Origin: Candidatus Enterococcus moelleringii
GTDB taxonomy: Bacteria > Bacillota > Bacilli > Lactobacillales > Enterococcaceae
DNA: 64,000 bases
Assembly: GCF_017377575.1 (NCBI RefSeq)
Contig: NZ_JAFREM010000017.1
Span: 1 to 64,000 of the forward strand
Reading direction: 5' to 3'
In this document: piece after piece, positions 49,292-58,023 of the stretch
How the letters are laid out: the number at the start of each line of letters is the position of its first letter
Numbering within the stretch: position 1 is the first letter of the stretch
The notes under the pieces: model-generated
The model's input: only the letters and a program-made list of their open reading frames with translations
Database searches by the model: none
Told to the model about the DNA's origin: nothing
Translations under genes and position numbers: made by a program

Positions 49292-49864
49292 ATGTTAGAA
49301 TATAAAGATTTTGAAGAAAAAACCATTCAACGAGAAGAAATTTTTAAAGGAAAAATTATCGAAGTCGTCTTAGACGATGTAGCATTGCCAATGGGAGGAA
49401 CCGCTAAACGGGAATTAGTTTTCCATCATGGCGGGGTAGGAATTATTCCGATTACCAAAGAAAATAAAATGATTATGGTGAAACAATTTCGCAAACCGCT
49501 GGAAAAGGTTGTGTTAGAAATTCCAGCTGGTAAAATTGATCCTGGCGAAGGTCAGTATCCCGAAAAAACTGCCAGCCGCGAACTAGAAGAAGAAACCGGC
49601 TATCGGGCAGAATCATTGAAATATGTAGCAGAAATGTATTTGTCCCCTGGTTTTTCCAACGAGAAGCTCTACATATATGCAGCCGACAAGCTGGAAAAGG
49701 TCGAAAACCCTCGGCCTCAAGACGATGACGAAGTGTTGGAATTATACGAATTAACTTTAGAAGAAGCGAAACAAGCAATTACCGATGGCTTAATTTGCGA
49801 TGCGAAAACAATTTATGCGGTTCAGTATTGGGAATTAATGCAGGTGAAACAAGGAGAGGATTAG
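49292..49864 (+). CDS. nudF: ADP-ribose pyrophosphatase (Nudix)
   Basis: 190 residues with the Nudix box around AGKIDPGEGQYPEKTASRELEEETGY (about 84-109): the G-x5-E part and RELEEETGY are intact, but nine residues rather than seven separate Glu from Arg-Glu. The rest (TIQREEIFKGKIIEVVLDDVALP and EMYLSPGFSNEKLYIYAA) matches NudF, which splits ADP-ribose to AMP and ribose 5-phosphate. First gene of a housekeeping set with the tail-anchored protein and the nucleosidase. Confidence 0.9.
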   Translation: MLEYKDFEEKTIQREEIFKGKIIEVVLDDVALPMGGTAKRELVFHHGGVGIIPITKENKMIMVKQFRKPLEKVVLEIPAGKIDPGEGQYPEKTASRELEEETGYRAESLKYVAEMYLSPGFSNEKLYIYAADKLEKVENPRPQDDDEVLELYELTLEEAKQAITDGLICDAKTIYAVQYWELMQVKQGED

Positions 49865-49865
49865 A

Positions 49866-50147
49866 ATGAGTCGTCCCCTGATAACGCGTAGTGAAATACG
49901 CAAACGTAAGGAAGAACAGGAGCGATTAGCACAGCAGCAAAAGGCGGAGGCCGAAAAAGCCTACGCCAAGAAACAAAAAGAAATCAGCGGCGTGTACCGC
50001 AAAGAGCTGAAAAAGAACAAACCGCTGGAGAAAACCCGCAGCGGTGAAAAGGAACGCTACCGAGAACGCGGCTCCCTTTTGAATAAAGCAATTTTAATAG
50101 TTGTGGTATTATTAGTAGTTGTAATGCTAGCCGTTTTCTTTATCTAG
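49866..50147 (+). CDS. small tail-anchored membrane protein
   Basis: 93 residues: a very charged N-terminal coiled coil (RSEIRKRKEEQERLAQQQKAEAEKAYAKKQKE) and one C-terminal helix (LLNKAILIVVVLLVVVMLAVFFI). Starts one base after the nudF stop with the site AGGAGAGG. Conserved, as I recall, at this place in enterococci; function unknown. Confidence 0.75.
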   Translation: MSRPLITRSEIRKRKEEQERLAQQQKAEAEKAYAKKQKEISGVYRKELKKNKPLEKTRSGEKERYRERGSLLNKAILIVVVLLVVVMLAVFFI

Positions 50148-50227
50148 CAAATAGTATTCGTGCTAAGAATCAAAACAATTTTTCAAAAAATAAGAGTCTT
50201 AACACGATGTAATCGGAGGGAATTCAA

Positions 50228-50923
50228 ATGAAAATCGGTATCATCGGTGCCATGGATCAAGAAGTCAAAATTTTACGTGAACAGCTGGAAAGCCCGCTAT
50301 CATGGGAGCGAGCTGGTGCGTTGTTTATTTCTGGTTCCATTGGCAAACATGAAGTAATTGTGGTGCGCTCAGGTATCGGCAAGGTGGCCGCTTCACTGAC
50401 AACCAGCTTGCTAATCCAACAATATGGCGTAAACATGGTCATTAATACTGGTTCTGCAGGTGGCATTGGCGCAGGCTTGCAAGTCGGCGACCTAGTTATT
50501 TCAGAAAAATTGGCATACTTTGACGTAGATGCCACCGGCTTTGGCTACAAACCAGGACAATTGCCAGGCGGAATGCCTTTATACTTTGAAGCCAGCCGCT
50601 ACTTAGTCGACAACATGACGAAAGCTGCCGAAAACACTTCACATCACGTGAAAAAAGGCTTGATCGTCACAGGTGACACCTTTGTCGATGCTCCTGCGAA
50701 GATCAAAGATATTTTAACTAATTTCCCAGATGCCTTGGCTTGTGAAATGGAAGGAGCAGCAATTGCTCAAACCGCTCAACAATTTGAGATTCCATTTTTA
50801 GTGGTACGAGCAATTAGCGACACTGCCGATCACCAAGCAACTCAAAGCTTCGACGAGTTTATTGATGAAGCCGGCAAACGCTCAGCAGAAATGGTTGTTG
50901 AATTTGTTCATATTTTAAAATAG
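50228..50923 (+). CDS. mtnN: 5'-methylthioadenosine/S-adenosylhomocysteine nucleosidase
   Basis: 231 residues beginning MKIGIIGAMDQEVKILREQ, with NTGSAGGIGAGLQVGDLVIS, EMEGAAIAQTA and VRAISDTAD. The catalytic Asp of the last motif and the Glu residues that bind ribose are in place. It splits adenine from MTA and SAH, recycling methyl-donor waste and feeding AI-2 synthesis if LuxS is present. Ribosome site GGAGGG at 50216-50221. Confidence 0.93.
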   Translation: MKIGIIGAMDQEVKILREQLESPLSWERAGALFISGSIGKHEVIVVRSGIGKVAASLTTSLLIQQYGVNMVINTGSAGGIGAGLQVGDLVISEKLAYFDVDATGFGYKPGQLPGGMPLYFEASRYLVDNMTKAAENTSHHVKKGLIVTGDTFVDAPAKIKDILTNFPDALACEMEGAAIAQTAQQFEIPFLVVRAISDTADHQATQSFDEFIDEAGKRSAEMVVEFVHILK

Positions 50924-50935
50924 GGAGGCTAACTG

Positions 50936-51481
50936 ATGCGCGCATTGCTTTCGATTGATTATACCAACGATTTTGTTGCTACCGACGGGAAATTAACCAC
51001 CGGAGAAGCCGGACAGGCGATTGAACCCGAAATAGTCGCTTTAACGAAAAACTATTTTGACCATGGTGATTTTGTCGTCTTTGCTATTGATGGACATGAT
51101 CCCACTGATCAATACCATCCAGAAAACAAACTATTTCCGCCTCACAATGTGATCGGCACAGAAGGCCGGGCATTGTATGGTTCATTGGCTGATTTCTATC
51201 AGGCCAATCAGCAGGAAAAAAATGTTTACTGGATTGATAAGCGTCATTATTCAGCCTTTAGCGGAACCGATTTGGACATCCGCTTGCGTGAGCGGGGGAT
51301 TACCGAATTGTGCTTAACGGGTGTATGTACCGACATTTGTGTGCTGCATACAGCGGTGGATGCCTATAATTTAGGTTATAAAATCGTGGTTCCAGAAAAG
51401 GCGGTCGCAAGCTTTGATCCAGTTGGCCACGAATGGGCCTTAGCCCATTTTAAAAATACCTTAGGAGCAACACTTATTTAA
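50936..51481 (+). CDS. pncA: isochorismatase-family hydrolase, probably nicotinamidase
   Basis: 181 residues with the catalytic triad pattern: Asp in LLSIDYTNDF (Asp8), Lys in YWIDKRHYSAFSGT and Cys in LCLTGVCTDICVLHTAVDA (about residue 123-128). Metal-binding Asp/His occur at GHDPTDQYHPEN. Fits PncA-type nicotinamidases, which turn nicotinamide into nicotinic acid for NAD recycling; other amidases of the family are possible. Twelve bases after mtnN, so in the same operon. Confidence 0.8.
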   Translation: MRALLSIDYTNDFVATDGKLTTGEAGQAIEPEIVALTKNYFDHGDFVVFAIDGHDPTDQYHPENKLFPPHNVIGTEGRALYGSLADFYQANQQEKNVYWIDKRHYSAFSGTDLDIRLRERGITELCLTGVCTDICVLHTAVDAYNLGYKIVVPEKAVASFDPVGHEWALAHFKNTLGATLI

Positions 51482-51496
51482 ATGAATGAACTGACG

Positions 51497-51538
51497 GCGG
51501 TCAAAAGAGTGATAACAAGCTCTTTTGACTGCTTTTTT
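51497..51538 (+). terminator. rho-independent terminator
   Basis: GCGGTCAAAAGAG (51497-51509) pairs with CTCTTTTGACTGC (51520-51532) with a G-T pair, then six T residues. Confidence 0.9.
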
Positions 51539-51615
51539 AGTGCCTCCTCTTAATTTGCATAAACTCACATCAAGGCTTATAGTGGAAAAGAATTTATTAT
51601 GGAGATGAATTAAAC

Positions 51616-51999
51616 ATGTTGGACTATTTAATCATTGCTTTATTTGCCTTTGCCGGTGGTTCACTGCGCTATTGGATTGGTATCTTTCTTCCTAAAATCG
51701 GCGGGTTTCCAATCGGCACATTGGCGGCTAATTTAATTGGCTGTTTTATCTTCAGCTGGCTAGTGAAGCATATTTTGAGTGATAGGGACGTCTCGGGAAG
51801 ATTGATTTTAGGATTGGGTATCGGCTTTTGCGGCGCACTAACCACCTTTTCTTCTTTTGCCTTGGATACAATGCAGCTGATGCAAGCTGGACAATGGGGA
51901 CTGGCCTTTTTGTATTTATTGCTGTCATTTGCAGGCGGCTTAGCCATGACTTATTTTGGTGAAGCAATTTATCACAAAGGGGTGCAAGCAGACCTATGA
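51616..51999 (+). CDS. crcB: fluoride exporter FluC/CrcB, subunit 1
   Basis: 127 residues with four helices and the family motifs GSLRYWIGIFLP, GTLAANLIGCFIFSW and GFCGALTTFSSFALD (TTFSS lines the fluoride pore). Two different small subunits are encoded in tandem, usual for Gram-positive bacteria, where they form a dual-topology heterodimer. Overlaps the next gene by four bases. No fluoride riboswitch was seen upstream. Confidence 0.92.
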   Translation: MLDYLIIALFAFAGGSLRYWIGIFLPKIGGFPIGTLAANLIGCFIFSWLVKHILSDRDVSGRLILGLGIGFCGALTTFSSFALDTMQLMQAGQWGLAFLYLLLSFAGGLAMTYFGEAIYHKGVQADL

Positions 52000-52355
52000 T
52001 AAATACACTGTTAGTTGGAAGCGGAGCGGCTTTGGGAGCGATGCTGCGCTTTACTTTGAATAATTATTTTGAATCTCAAACCAAACGCTTGCCGCGAGCT
52101 ACCTTTTTTATCAATTTGACTGGGAGTTTCTTATTGGGAATTTTCTTCGGCATCCACATGTCCTCGTCTATGTATCTGTTCTTAGGTACCGGCGTGATGG
52201 GGGGCTACACCACTTTTTCTACCTTCAATTTTGAAGTATTCGTTTTGTGGAAAAATGATCGCCAGATGTTCTATCGTTATTTGATTGGTTCCTATGGATT
52301 AGGATTGCTGTGCAGTTTTTTTGGTTTGATGATAGGGAGTTATTTAGGAAGATAA
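51996..52355 (+). CDS. crcB: fluoride exporter FluC/CrcB, subunit 2
   Basis: 119 residues, four helices, with GAALGAMLRFTLNN, TFFINLTGSFLLG and GVMGGYTTFSTFNFE. Partner of the upstream subunit with the opposite orientation in the membrane. The start overlaps the upstream stop (ATGA). Confidence 0.92.
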   Translation: MINTLLVGSGAALGAMLRFTLNNYFESQTKRLPRATFFINLTGSFLLGIFFGIHMSSSMYLFLGTGVMGGYTTFSTFNFEVFVLWKNDRQMFYRYLIGSYGLGLLCSFFGLMIGSYLGR

Positions 52356-52356
52356 A

Positions 52357-52397
52357 AAACAGCACTTGAACCAAAACATCCGGTTCAAGTGCTGTTT
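52357..52397. terminator. bidirectional terminator
   Basis: A 16-bp perfect stem (AAACAGCACTTGAACC, 52357-52372, with 52382-52397), between the convergent fluC and usp genes. Confidence 0.9.
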
Positions 52398-52406
52398 GCG
52401 TATCAT

Positions 52407-52880
52407 TTAATCTTTGTCGTCGTCAGGCAGCTGATTATTTAGGTCCGTACGTACAATTAATACATCGCAGCTGGCGTTGCGAATCACGTATTCAGAAACT
52501 GATCCGATAAACAAACGTTCCACCGCGTTAAGTCCGGTTGCACCTAACATAATTAGATCGATATCGTGCTCCTCTGGAATTTGAGTTGCGATCATTAATT
52601 TTGGTGCACCGTACTCGATTACCTTAGAAATCTTTTGACAGCCTGCATTCTTTGCGTAGCTCTCGTAATCGTTCAAGGTTTGTTTCGCCATTTCAGTTGC
52701 TTGTTCTGCTAAGACATTGTCAAAGGATGAAACCGTTTGAAAAGCACGGGTATCAATAACATGAGCCAATAGCAATTCTGCGTTATTTCTCTTTGCGACA
52801 TTGACGGCTTTTTGGAAGGCAAGCTCTGCTTCGTTTGAACCATCGACAGCGGTCATGATTTTTGTATATTGTTGTTCCAT
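52407..52880 (-). CDS. universal stress protein (UspA family)
   Basis: 157 residues with the ATP-binding pattern GATGLNAVERLFIGSVSEYVIRNASCDVLIVR (G-2x-G-9x-G-S) and the opening IMTAVDGSNEAELAFQKAV. Cytoplasmic dimer, induced in starvation or stress in many bacteria. Ribosome site AAGGAG about ten bases upstream. Confidence 0.92.
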   Translation of the reverse strand: MEQQYTKIMTAVDGSNEAELAFQKAVNVAKRNNAELLLAHVIDTRAFQTVSSFDNVLAEQATEMAKQTLNDYESYAKNAGCQKISKVIEYGAPKLMIATQIPEEHDIDLIMLGATGLNAVERLFIGSVSEYVIRNASCDVLIVRTDLNNQLPDDDKD

Positions 52881-52937
52881 TTTTCTCAGCTCCTTTTCTA
52901 CTTATATTTTAAAACATTTTGGCGTAAAATCATATAC

Positions 52938-53219
52938 TTAAGATGATTTCGTTTTCTGAGCCAGTTGAATACTGAATAAGGCCGCAAATAAAATGACGAC
53001 AATAATGTAGACCATTGAAGGGGTAGAGTGGTTTATGATGGCAATAAAGAAGCCGACAATTCCTAAAGCGGCATAAAGAAGTCCGTAATGGCGCAGAAAA
53101 TTTTTATTGGCGGGTGTTTTAGCTAATAAGGCTAAAAGTCCATCCGATTTTTGAATAAGATAATAGCTGCAAAATAATAGCAAAATCGCCATCAGCACCA
53201 TCAATATGCGAATCATCAT
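52938..53219 (-). CDS. small membrane protein (three helices)
   Basis: 93 residues from the ATG at 53217-53219, placed by GGAGGAAAA. Three hydrophobic segments (about 3-20, 43-58, 64-80) with short charged loops. No family recognised with confidence. It lies directly after the 6S RNA terminator, so it either has its own promoter within that region or receives readthrough. Confidence 0.65.
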   Translation of the reverse strand: MMIRILMVLMAILLLFCSYYLIQKSDGLLALLAKTPANKNFLRHYGLLYAALGIVGFFIAIINHSTPSMVYIIVVILFAALFSIQLAQKTKSS

Positions 53220-53236
53220 TTTTCCTCCTAAATACA

Positions 53237-53268
53237 ATAAAAAGCAATTTGCAGATGCAAATTGCTTT
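53237..53268 (-). terminator. terminator of the 6S RNA gene
   Basis: AAAGCAATTTGCA (53241-53253) pairs with TGCAAATTGCTTT (53256-53268), loop of two, followed by T residues on the minus strand. A second small hairpin (CATTC-TTTT-GAATG) lies directly before it. Confidence 0.85.
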
Positions 53269-53290
53269 CATTCCAAAAGAATGGAAAACT

Positions 53291-53478
53291 CCGTCGATGC
53301 CGTTATTTACCCGATAGTATTGATCCCGCAAATTCAAGCAGGTGGGTTCCATGGTCTAAGCCTCGAACTACCAAATGAAAAGGCCTGTTACCAGCTTTGA
53401 CACAAGACAGATCCCAATATATCAATAAAAATGTTCGGTCAACACTGAAATGGGCAACGCGCACATCACAGAATTTTC
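53291..53478 (-). ncRNA. ssrS: 6S RNA
   Basis: A non-coding gene of about 188 bases between a strong promoter and a strong terminator. The RNA folds into one long rod. TGCC pairs with GGCA in the closing stem; ACCGA with TCGG and TATTGAT with ATCAATA pair further in; AAGC-GGT with ACC-GCTT and AGGCC with GGCTT close the tip. The opposed unpaired stretches between these helices fit the central bubble that mimics an open promoter. Position next to rarA agrees with 6S genes of other Firmicutes. 6S RNA sequesters the sigma-A polymerase in stationary phase. Confidence 0.7.
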
Positions 53479-53484
53479 AATTCA

Positions 53485-53513
53485 ATCATAGCATAGTCAA
53501 ACGTAAGACGCAA
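53485..53513 (-). promoter_or_regulatory. 6S RNA promoter
   Basis: On the minus strand, TTGCGT (53513-53508), a 17-bp spacer and TATGAT (53490-53485) with TG before it (extended -10). The start point would be near 53478. Confidence 0.7.
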
Positions 53514-53613
53514 TCAATCAAATTGATAAATCAGAAATTTGATGTTTTTCAATGCGTCTAACTTTATGCTCTTATTGTAGCGATAACTAGTGAAGATGTC
53601 AAAGTAATTGTTC

Positions 53614-54891
53614 CTATTTTTTCTTTTTCCATTCCTGAATCCGGTGATATTGCTGTCCCAGCGCTTGTTCATATTTCCCTGTAGCTTTGGGTTCATAATA
53701 GTGAGCATTTTTAAGCTTATCAGGCAAATACTGTTGATCCACCCAAGCATTGTCGAAGCTGTGGGGATATTGATAGTCGATGCCGCGACCTAAATCCTTG
53801 GCCCCTTTGTAATGACTGTCCCGCAAGTGATCAGGAACATCGCCGGCTTTACCGGCCCGAATATCGGTAATCGCCGCATCCAGTGCTACGTAGGCGGAAT
53901 TGGATTTAGGCGACAGGCATAGATCAACTACCGCGTTGGCTAAAGGAATCCGGGCTTCCGGAAAGCCTAGTTTTTCAGCAGCCTGCACCGCTTGCACGGT
54001 TCTGGCAGCTGCCGGCGGATTCGCTAAACCAATATCTTCGTAACCCATTACCATCAAACGGCGGCAAATAATCGGCAAGTCGCCAGCTTCAACTAATCGG
54101 CCTAAATAATGCAAAGCCGCATCTACGTCACTGCCGCGGACTGATTTCTGGAATGCCGAGATAACATCGTAATGAGCGTCGCCATCTTTGTCGTGGGTCA
54201 ATGCTTTCCGCTGCACACACTCCTCGATAATCGACAAGGTGAGATGGATTTTTCCTTCGTCATTTTCTGGTGTAGACTTAGTTGCCAACTCCAAGCCATT
54301 TAAGGCACTGCGCAAATCGCCATTTGTCGCTTGGGACAAGAAGCGCAATGCTTCTTCGTCTAAGTCAACTGGATAAGTTCCCAGTCCTCGTTCTTCATCC
54401 TTTAAGGCAAAATTTACTGCAATTTGGATATCTTCTTCCGTTAAAGGCTTCACTTCAAATATTTGTGTTCGGCTGCGAATCGCCGGGTTAATAGTAATAT
54501 AAGGATTTTCTGTGGTGGCACCGATCATAATGATCCGCCCGCTTTCCAAGTGGGGCAGCAGGAAATCCTGTTTGGTTTTATCCAGACGATGGACTTCATC
54601 CAACAGCAAAATGACCGTCCCGCTCATTTTGGCTTCTTCGGCGACAATTTGCAAATCCTTCTTGGTATCCGTTGCGGCATTCAGCATGCGAAAGGCGTAA
54701 TTCGTAGAACCGGCAATCGCGCTGGCGATACTGGTTTTTCCAGTTCCTGGTGGTCCGTACAAGATCATGGAAGACAGCATCCGGGCCTCCACCATTCGGC
54801 GGATAATTTTCCCGGGACCAACCAGCTGTCGCTGACCGACAACTTCATCTAAATTTCGGGGGCGCATGCGATACGCTAATGGTTGCTGCAT
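53614..54891 (-). CDS. rarA: replication-associated recombination protein RarA (MgsA)
   Basis: 425 residues from the ATG at 54889-54891 (AAGGAGGG upstream); an earlier in-frame ATG at 54945 lacks a ribosome site. AAA+ ATPase: Walker A GPPGTGKTS, Walker B LLLDEVHRLD, sensor 1 GATTENP, sensor 2 GDLRSALN, then the tetramerisation part (AYVALDAAITDIRAG, GKYEQALGQQYHRIQEW). Acts at stalled replication forks. Followed by the 6S RNA gene. Confidence 0.95.
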   Translation of the reverse strand: MQQPLAYRMRPRNLDEVVGQRQLVGPGKIIRRMVEARMLSSMILYGPPGTGKTSIASAIAGSTNYAFRMLNAATDTKKDLQIVAEEAKMSGTVILLLDEVHRLDKTKQDFLLPHLESGRIIMIGATTENPYITINPAIRSRTQIFEVKPLTEEDIQIAVNFALKDEERGLGTYPVDLDEEALRFLSQATNGDLRSALNGLELATKSTPENDEGKIHLTLSIIEECVQRKALTHDKDGDAHYDVISAFQKSVRGSDVDAALHYLGRLVEAGDLPIICRRLMVMGYEDIGLANPPAAARTVQAVQAAEKLGFPEARIPLANAVVDLCLSPKSNSAYVALDAAITDIRAGKAGDVPDHLRDSHYKGAKDLGRGIDYQYPHSFDNAWVDQQYLPDKLKNAHYYEPKATGKYEQALGQQYHRIQEWKKKK

Positions 54892-55062
54892 GGTTTCCCT
54901 CCTTATATAGTAGTCAAATTTTTGAAAAATCAGTAAACGAAACATTCGTAATTGGGAATGTATGTTCTATTATACCATTTTTTTCTAATAAATTATAGGA
55001 AACTGAAAGGGTGAACGTGGTATCTACCCTTATTATTGTGTATGATGTAAGAGGTGAAATAA

Positions 55063-55686
55063 ATGGAAAAAACGATCAAATATTTTAATACTCATTCAAC
55101 AGAAGAAGTGGCGGAATATCTGTTAGGAATGTACGTGGAGCATGAAACACCTCACGGGAAATTAGGCGGCTATATTGTCGACTGCGAAGCCTATTTAGGA
55201 CCTGATGACGAGGCTGCGCACAGCTACGGAATGCGAGATACTCCGCGTGTGCGAGCGATGTACCAAGAACCAGGGACGATTTACTTATACACGATGCACA
55301 CTCACTTGATTTTGAATATGATCACACAACCAAAAGGGATTCCCCAAGGAGTAATGATCCGTGGGTTAGAACCAGCCGAAGGCATACCGGAAATGATCCG
55401 CAATCGCGGCGGTCAAACAGGTGCTGCCATTAGCGATGGACCTGGTAAATTGGTTCAAGCAATGGGAATCGGCAAGGAACTATATGGAGAATCAATTTTT
55501 ACCAGCACCTTGCATCTCGTTCCGGAAAAACGCCGCTATCCAAAAGAAATAGAACGCCTGCCGCGAATCGGAATTCCCAACAAAGGAATCTGGACCGATC
55601 TGCCTTTGCGCTTTACCGTTAAGGGCAACCCTTATTTAACCAAACAACGAAAAAATCAAATTGATCCAGCAAATGGCTGGCGCTAA
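55063..55686 (+). CDS. 3-methyladenine DNA glycosylase (AAG/MPG type)
   Basis: 207 residues with the AAG fold signatures: GGYIVDCEAYLGPDDEAAHSYG (the catalytic Glu at about residue 44), TIYLYTMHTHLILNMIT and GPGKLVQAMGI. Removes alkylated purines to begin base-excision repair. Ribosome site GAGGTG before ATG 55063. First gene of a run continuing with DUF3013, prmA and rsmE. Confidence 0.92.
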   Translation: MEKTIKYFNTHSTEEVAEYLLGMYVEHETPHGKLGGYIVDCEAYLGPDDEAAHSYGMRDTPRVRAMYQEPGTIYLYTMHTHLILNMITQPKGIPQGVMIRGLEPAEGIPEMIRNRGGQTGAAISDGPGKLVQAMGIGKELYGESIFTSTLHLVPEKRRYPKEIERLPRIGIPNKGIWTDLPLRFTVKGNPYLTKQRKNQIDPANGWR

Positions 55687-55718
55687 TTGAACTATAAAAA
55701 ACGAACGGAGCAACAAAA

Positions 55719-56195
55719 ATGGCCAAAGAAACAATGATTAGTTACTTAGATGCCTACCTAGGCAAAAAGATTCCAGAGTACGAATTGAATTTAGATTGGG
55801 ACACGCGCAATCGCACCTTTGAAGTGGCTTTCCGCTTGTATGCTGAAAACAAGCAGCAAATCGAACTGGACGATGTAGATGGAGTAGCTTCTGAAGAAGA
55901 AATTATCGAATTTGAAGACGCGATTCTCTTATACGATCCTGAAAAATCAACCATTGATCCCGAAGAATACTTGGCAGTCATTCCTTATGAAGGAAAAAAA
56001 GGAATGAAAAAAACTCAGCTTACTGCAGTGGTCGATTATTTACGAGAAGTAATCGAAGAAGGCCAAAGTGATTTGTTGGACTTTTTAGCTGACGACAGTG
56101 AAGATGCTGTATTTGAATTAACTTGGTCAGAAGAAGAATTCCAAAAACATAGTAAGACAAGTGACGAAACTTATTTGCCTTATCCTAAATTTTAA
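55719..56195 (+). CDS. DUF3013 family protein
   Basis: 158 residues, very acidic (many Asp/Glu), no membrane segment. Matches the Lactobacillales DUF3013 pattern (MISYLDAYLGKKIPEYELNLDWDTRNRTFEV). Function unknown. Always, as far as I recall, close to prmA and rsmE, suggesting a link to ribosome modification. Confidence 0.85.
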   Translation: MAKETMISYLDAYLGKKIPEYELNLDWDTRNRTFEVAFRLYAENKQQIELDDVDGVASEEEIIEFEDAILLYDPEKSTIDPEEYLAVIPYEGKKGMKKTQLTAVVDYLREVIEEGQSDLLDFLADDSEDAVFELTWSEEEFQKHSKTSDETYLPYPKF

Positions 56196-56218
56196 TTTGT
56201 TAATCAAGGAGGAACACC

Positions 56219-57166
56219 ATGAAGTGGAATGAAGTAAAAGTAGCGACGGCCAGTGAAGCAGTTGAAGCTGTCTCTAATATTTTAATGGAGGCTGGTGCAA
56301 CAGGCGTCGCGATTGAAGATGCATTGGATATCGCTTTTTATAAAGAAGATCAATATGGCGAATTGCTTGATCGGGAGACCTTTACGCAATTAGAGGAAGG
56401 CGCTGAAGTCAGTGCTTATTTCCCCGAAACTATCTTTTTACCGGAGATTTTACCTTTTATTACCGACAGTATTACTCAGCTGCCAGAATTTAGTTTAGCC
56501 ATTGGTAAAAATGAAATCACCGTCAGTGAAGTGGAAGAAAGCGACTGGGCGACGGCTTGGAAAAAATATTACCATCCAGTACGAGTAACTCGCTATTTAA
56601 CGATTGTACCAAGCTGGGAAAAATACGAAGCTCAATCAATGGAAGAAAAAATTATCACTCTAGATCCAGGCATGGCTTTTGGCACTGGTACTCATCCTAC
56701 TACCAACTTGACTTTGCAAGCTTTGGAAACCGTCATTCGCGGCGGCGAAACGGTCTTGGATGTCGGTACTGGTTCCGGCGTATTAAGTATTGCCTGCTCG
56801 TTAATGGGCGCTAAAGAAATTTACGCTTATGATTTAGACGAAGTAGCGGTTCGTTCGGCACAAGAAAATGTCGATATGAATGAAGGTACTGAAAATATTA
56901 CCGTAGCAGCCAATAATTTGTTGAACGGTGTTGAAAAGTCCGTAGATATTATTGTAGCCAACATTTTGGCGGATATTATCAAGCTGATGATTCCTGATGC
57001 TTGGCGTTTACTGAAGTCAGACGGCACCTTTATTATTTCTGGCATCATTGAAGATAAAAAAGACATGATCCTAGAAGAGTTGTACAGCCAAGGTTTTGAA
57101 GTGGATCGGATTTTCCAACAAAAAGACTGGTATGCCATGATCTTGAAGAAACCTGAGGAAGACTAA
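56219..57166 (+). CDS. prmA: ribosomal protein L11 methyltransferase
   Basis: 315 residues: an N-terminal substrate-recognition domain (about 1-100), then a class I methyltransferase with AFGTGTHPTTNLTLQAL, DVGTGSGVLSIACSLMGA, AYDLDEVAVRSAQEN and VANILADIIKLM. Trimethylates L11 with S-adenosylmethionine. GGAGGAAC before the start. The next gene begins one base after its stop. Confidence 0.95.
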   Translation: MKWNEVKVATASEAVEAVSNILMEAGATGVAIEDALDIAFYKEDQYGELLDRETFTQLEEGAEVSAYFPETIFLPEILPFITDSITQLPEFSLAIGKNEITVSEVEESDWATAWKKYYHPVRVTRYLTIVPSWEKYEAQSMEEKIITLDPGMAFGTGTHPTTNLTLQALETVIRGGETVLDVGTGSGVLSIACSLMGAKEIYAYDLDEVAVRSAQENVDMNEGTENITVAANNLLNGVEKSVDIIVANILADIIKLMIPDAWRLLKSDGTFIISGIIEDKKDMILEELYSQGFEVDRIFQQKDWYAMILKKPEED

Positions 57167-57167
57167 T

Positions 57168-57917
57168 ATGCAGCGCTATTTTATCAATGAAGCTTATCAA
57201 CCCACTGTCCAATTGACCGGCGAGCCCCATCACCACATGATGCGGGTAATGCGGATGTCGGCAGGGGATGCAGTATTCTTAGTGTTTAACGACCAAACAG
57301 CAGTTAAAGCGGAGATCACGGCGATCGATTCCGAAAGTGTTCAACTAAAAGAACTGGAAAAAGAAACCTTCTCCCGTGAATTGCCTGTAGCTATCACCTT
57401 AGCCAGCGGCTTTCCTAAAGGAGAAAAGCTGGAGCTGATCGCCCAAAAAGCCACAGAACTAGGTGCTCACCAGTTTATCGCTTTTCCGGCTGAGACCTCG
57501 GTGGTGAAATGGGATCATAAAAAGCAGCAGAAAAAACAGCAGCGCTTGAACAAAATCATTCAAGAAGCGGCAGAACAGTCCCATCGACAGTTTTTGCCGC
57601 AGCTGGAGTTTTTAGCCAACGAAGCTGAACTGGTGAAGACCTTTGAGGAATATGATGAAGTTTTAATTGCTTATGAAGAATCGGCTAAGCAAGGTGAGCA
57701 AGCGCAACTAGTTCAGACGCTGAAAAATTTAAAAACAGGCAGCAAATTACTGGTTATCTTTGGACCAGAAGGCGGCTTTTCTGTTAAGGAAGTCGAAGCT
57801 TTTCAACAAGCAGGTGCCAAATTATGCGGCTTAGGTCCGCGTATTTTGCGAACAGAAACAGCGCCACTTTATGTCATGAGCGCGGCCGGCTTTTATTACG
57901 ATTTACTTAATGATTGA
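57168..57917 (+). CDS. rsmE: 16S rRNA (uracil1498-N3)-methyltransferase
   Basis: 249 residues with an N-terminal PUA-like domain (residues 1-70) and the SPOUT knot: LASGFPKGEKLELIAQKATELGA, LLVIFGPEGGFSVKEVE and LGPRILRTETAPLYVMSA. Methylates U1498 of 16S rRNA in the 30S subunit. Coupled to prmA with one base between. Confidence 0.94.
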   Translation: MQRYFINEAYQPTVQLTGEPHHHMMRVMRMSAGDAVFLVFNDQTAVKAEITAIDSESVQLKELEKETFSRELPVAITLASGFPKGEKLELIAQKATELGAHQFIAFPAETSVVKWDHKKQQKKQQRLNKIIQEAAEQSHRQFLPQLEFLANEAELVKTFEEYDEVLIAYEESAKQGEQAQLVQTLKNLKTGSKLLVIFGPEGGFSVKEVEAFQQAGAKLCGLGPRILRTETAPLYVMSAAGFYYDLLND

Positions 57918-57946
57918 TTGAAAAGCCTTCAGCAACTCTGTATAAT
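57918..57946 (+). promoter_or_regulatory. rel promoter
   Basis: TTGAAA (57918-57923), a 17-bp spacer and TATAAT (57941-57946), immediately after the rsmE stop and about 75 bases before the rel start. Confidence 0.7.
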
Positions 57947-58023
57947 AGAAACAATTATTTAAAAATAACTAGGAAAAGTGCCAGACACAAGAAAAAATAC
58001 GTCCCTTTTAAGGAGGATGTCTA

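Noticed and set aside
49540-49615. Nudix box with nine instead of seven residues before the RE motif as a sign of loss of function
   Set aside because: As I recall, NudF relatives in Lactobacillales share this longer loop, and all metal-binding Glu residues are present.
50148-50227. SAM riboswitch before the MTA/SAH nucleosidase
   Set aside because: The 80-base gap shows no pseudoknot-forming blocks or terminator, and the gene is probably read from the nudF promoter.
51541-51615. fluoride riboswitch before the crcB pair
   Set aside because: The short leader contains none of the conserved riboswitch sequence blocks and no terminator; regulation is probably not by this riboswitch.
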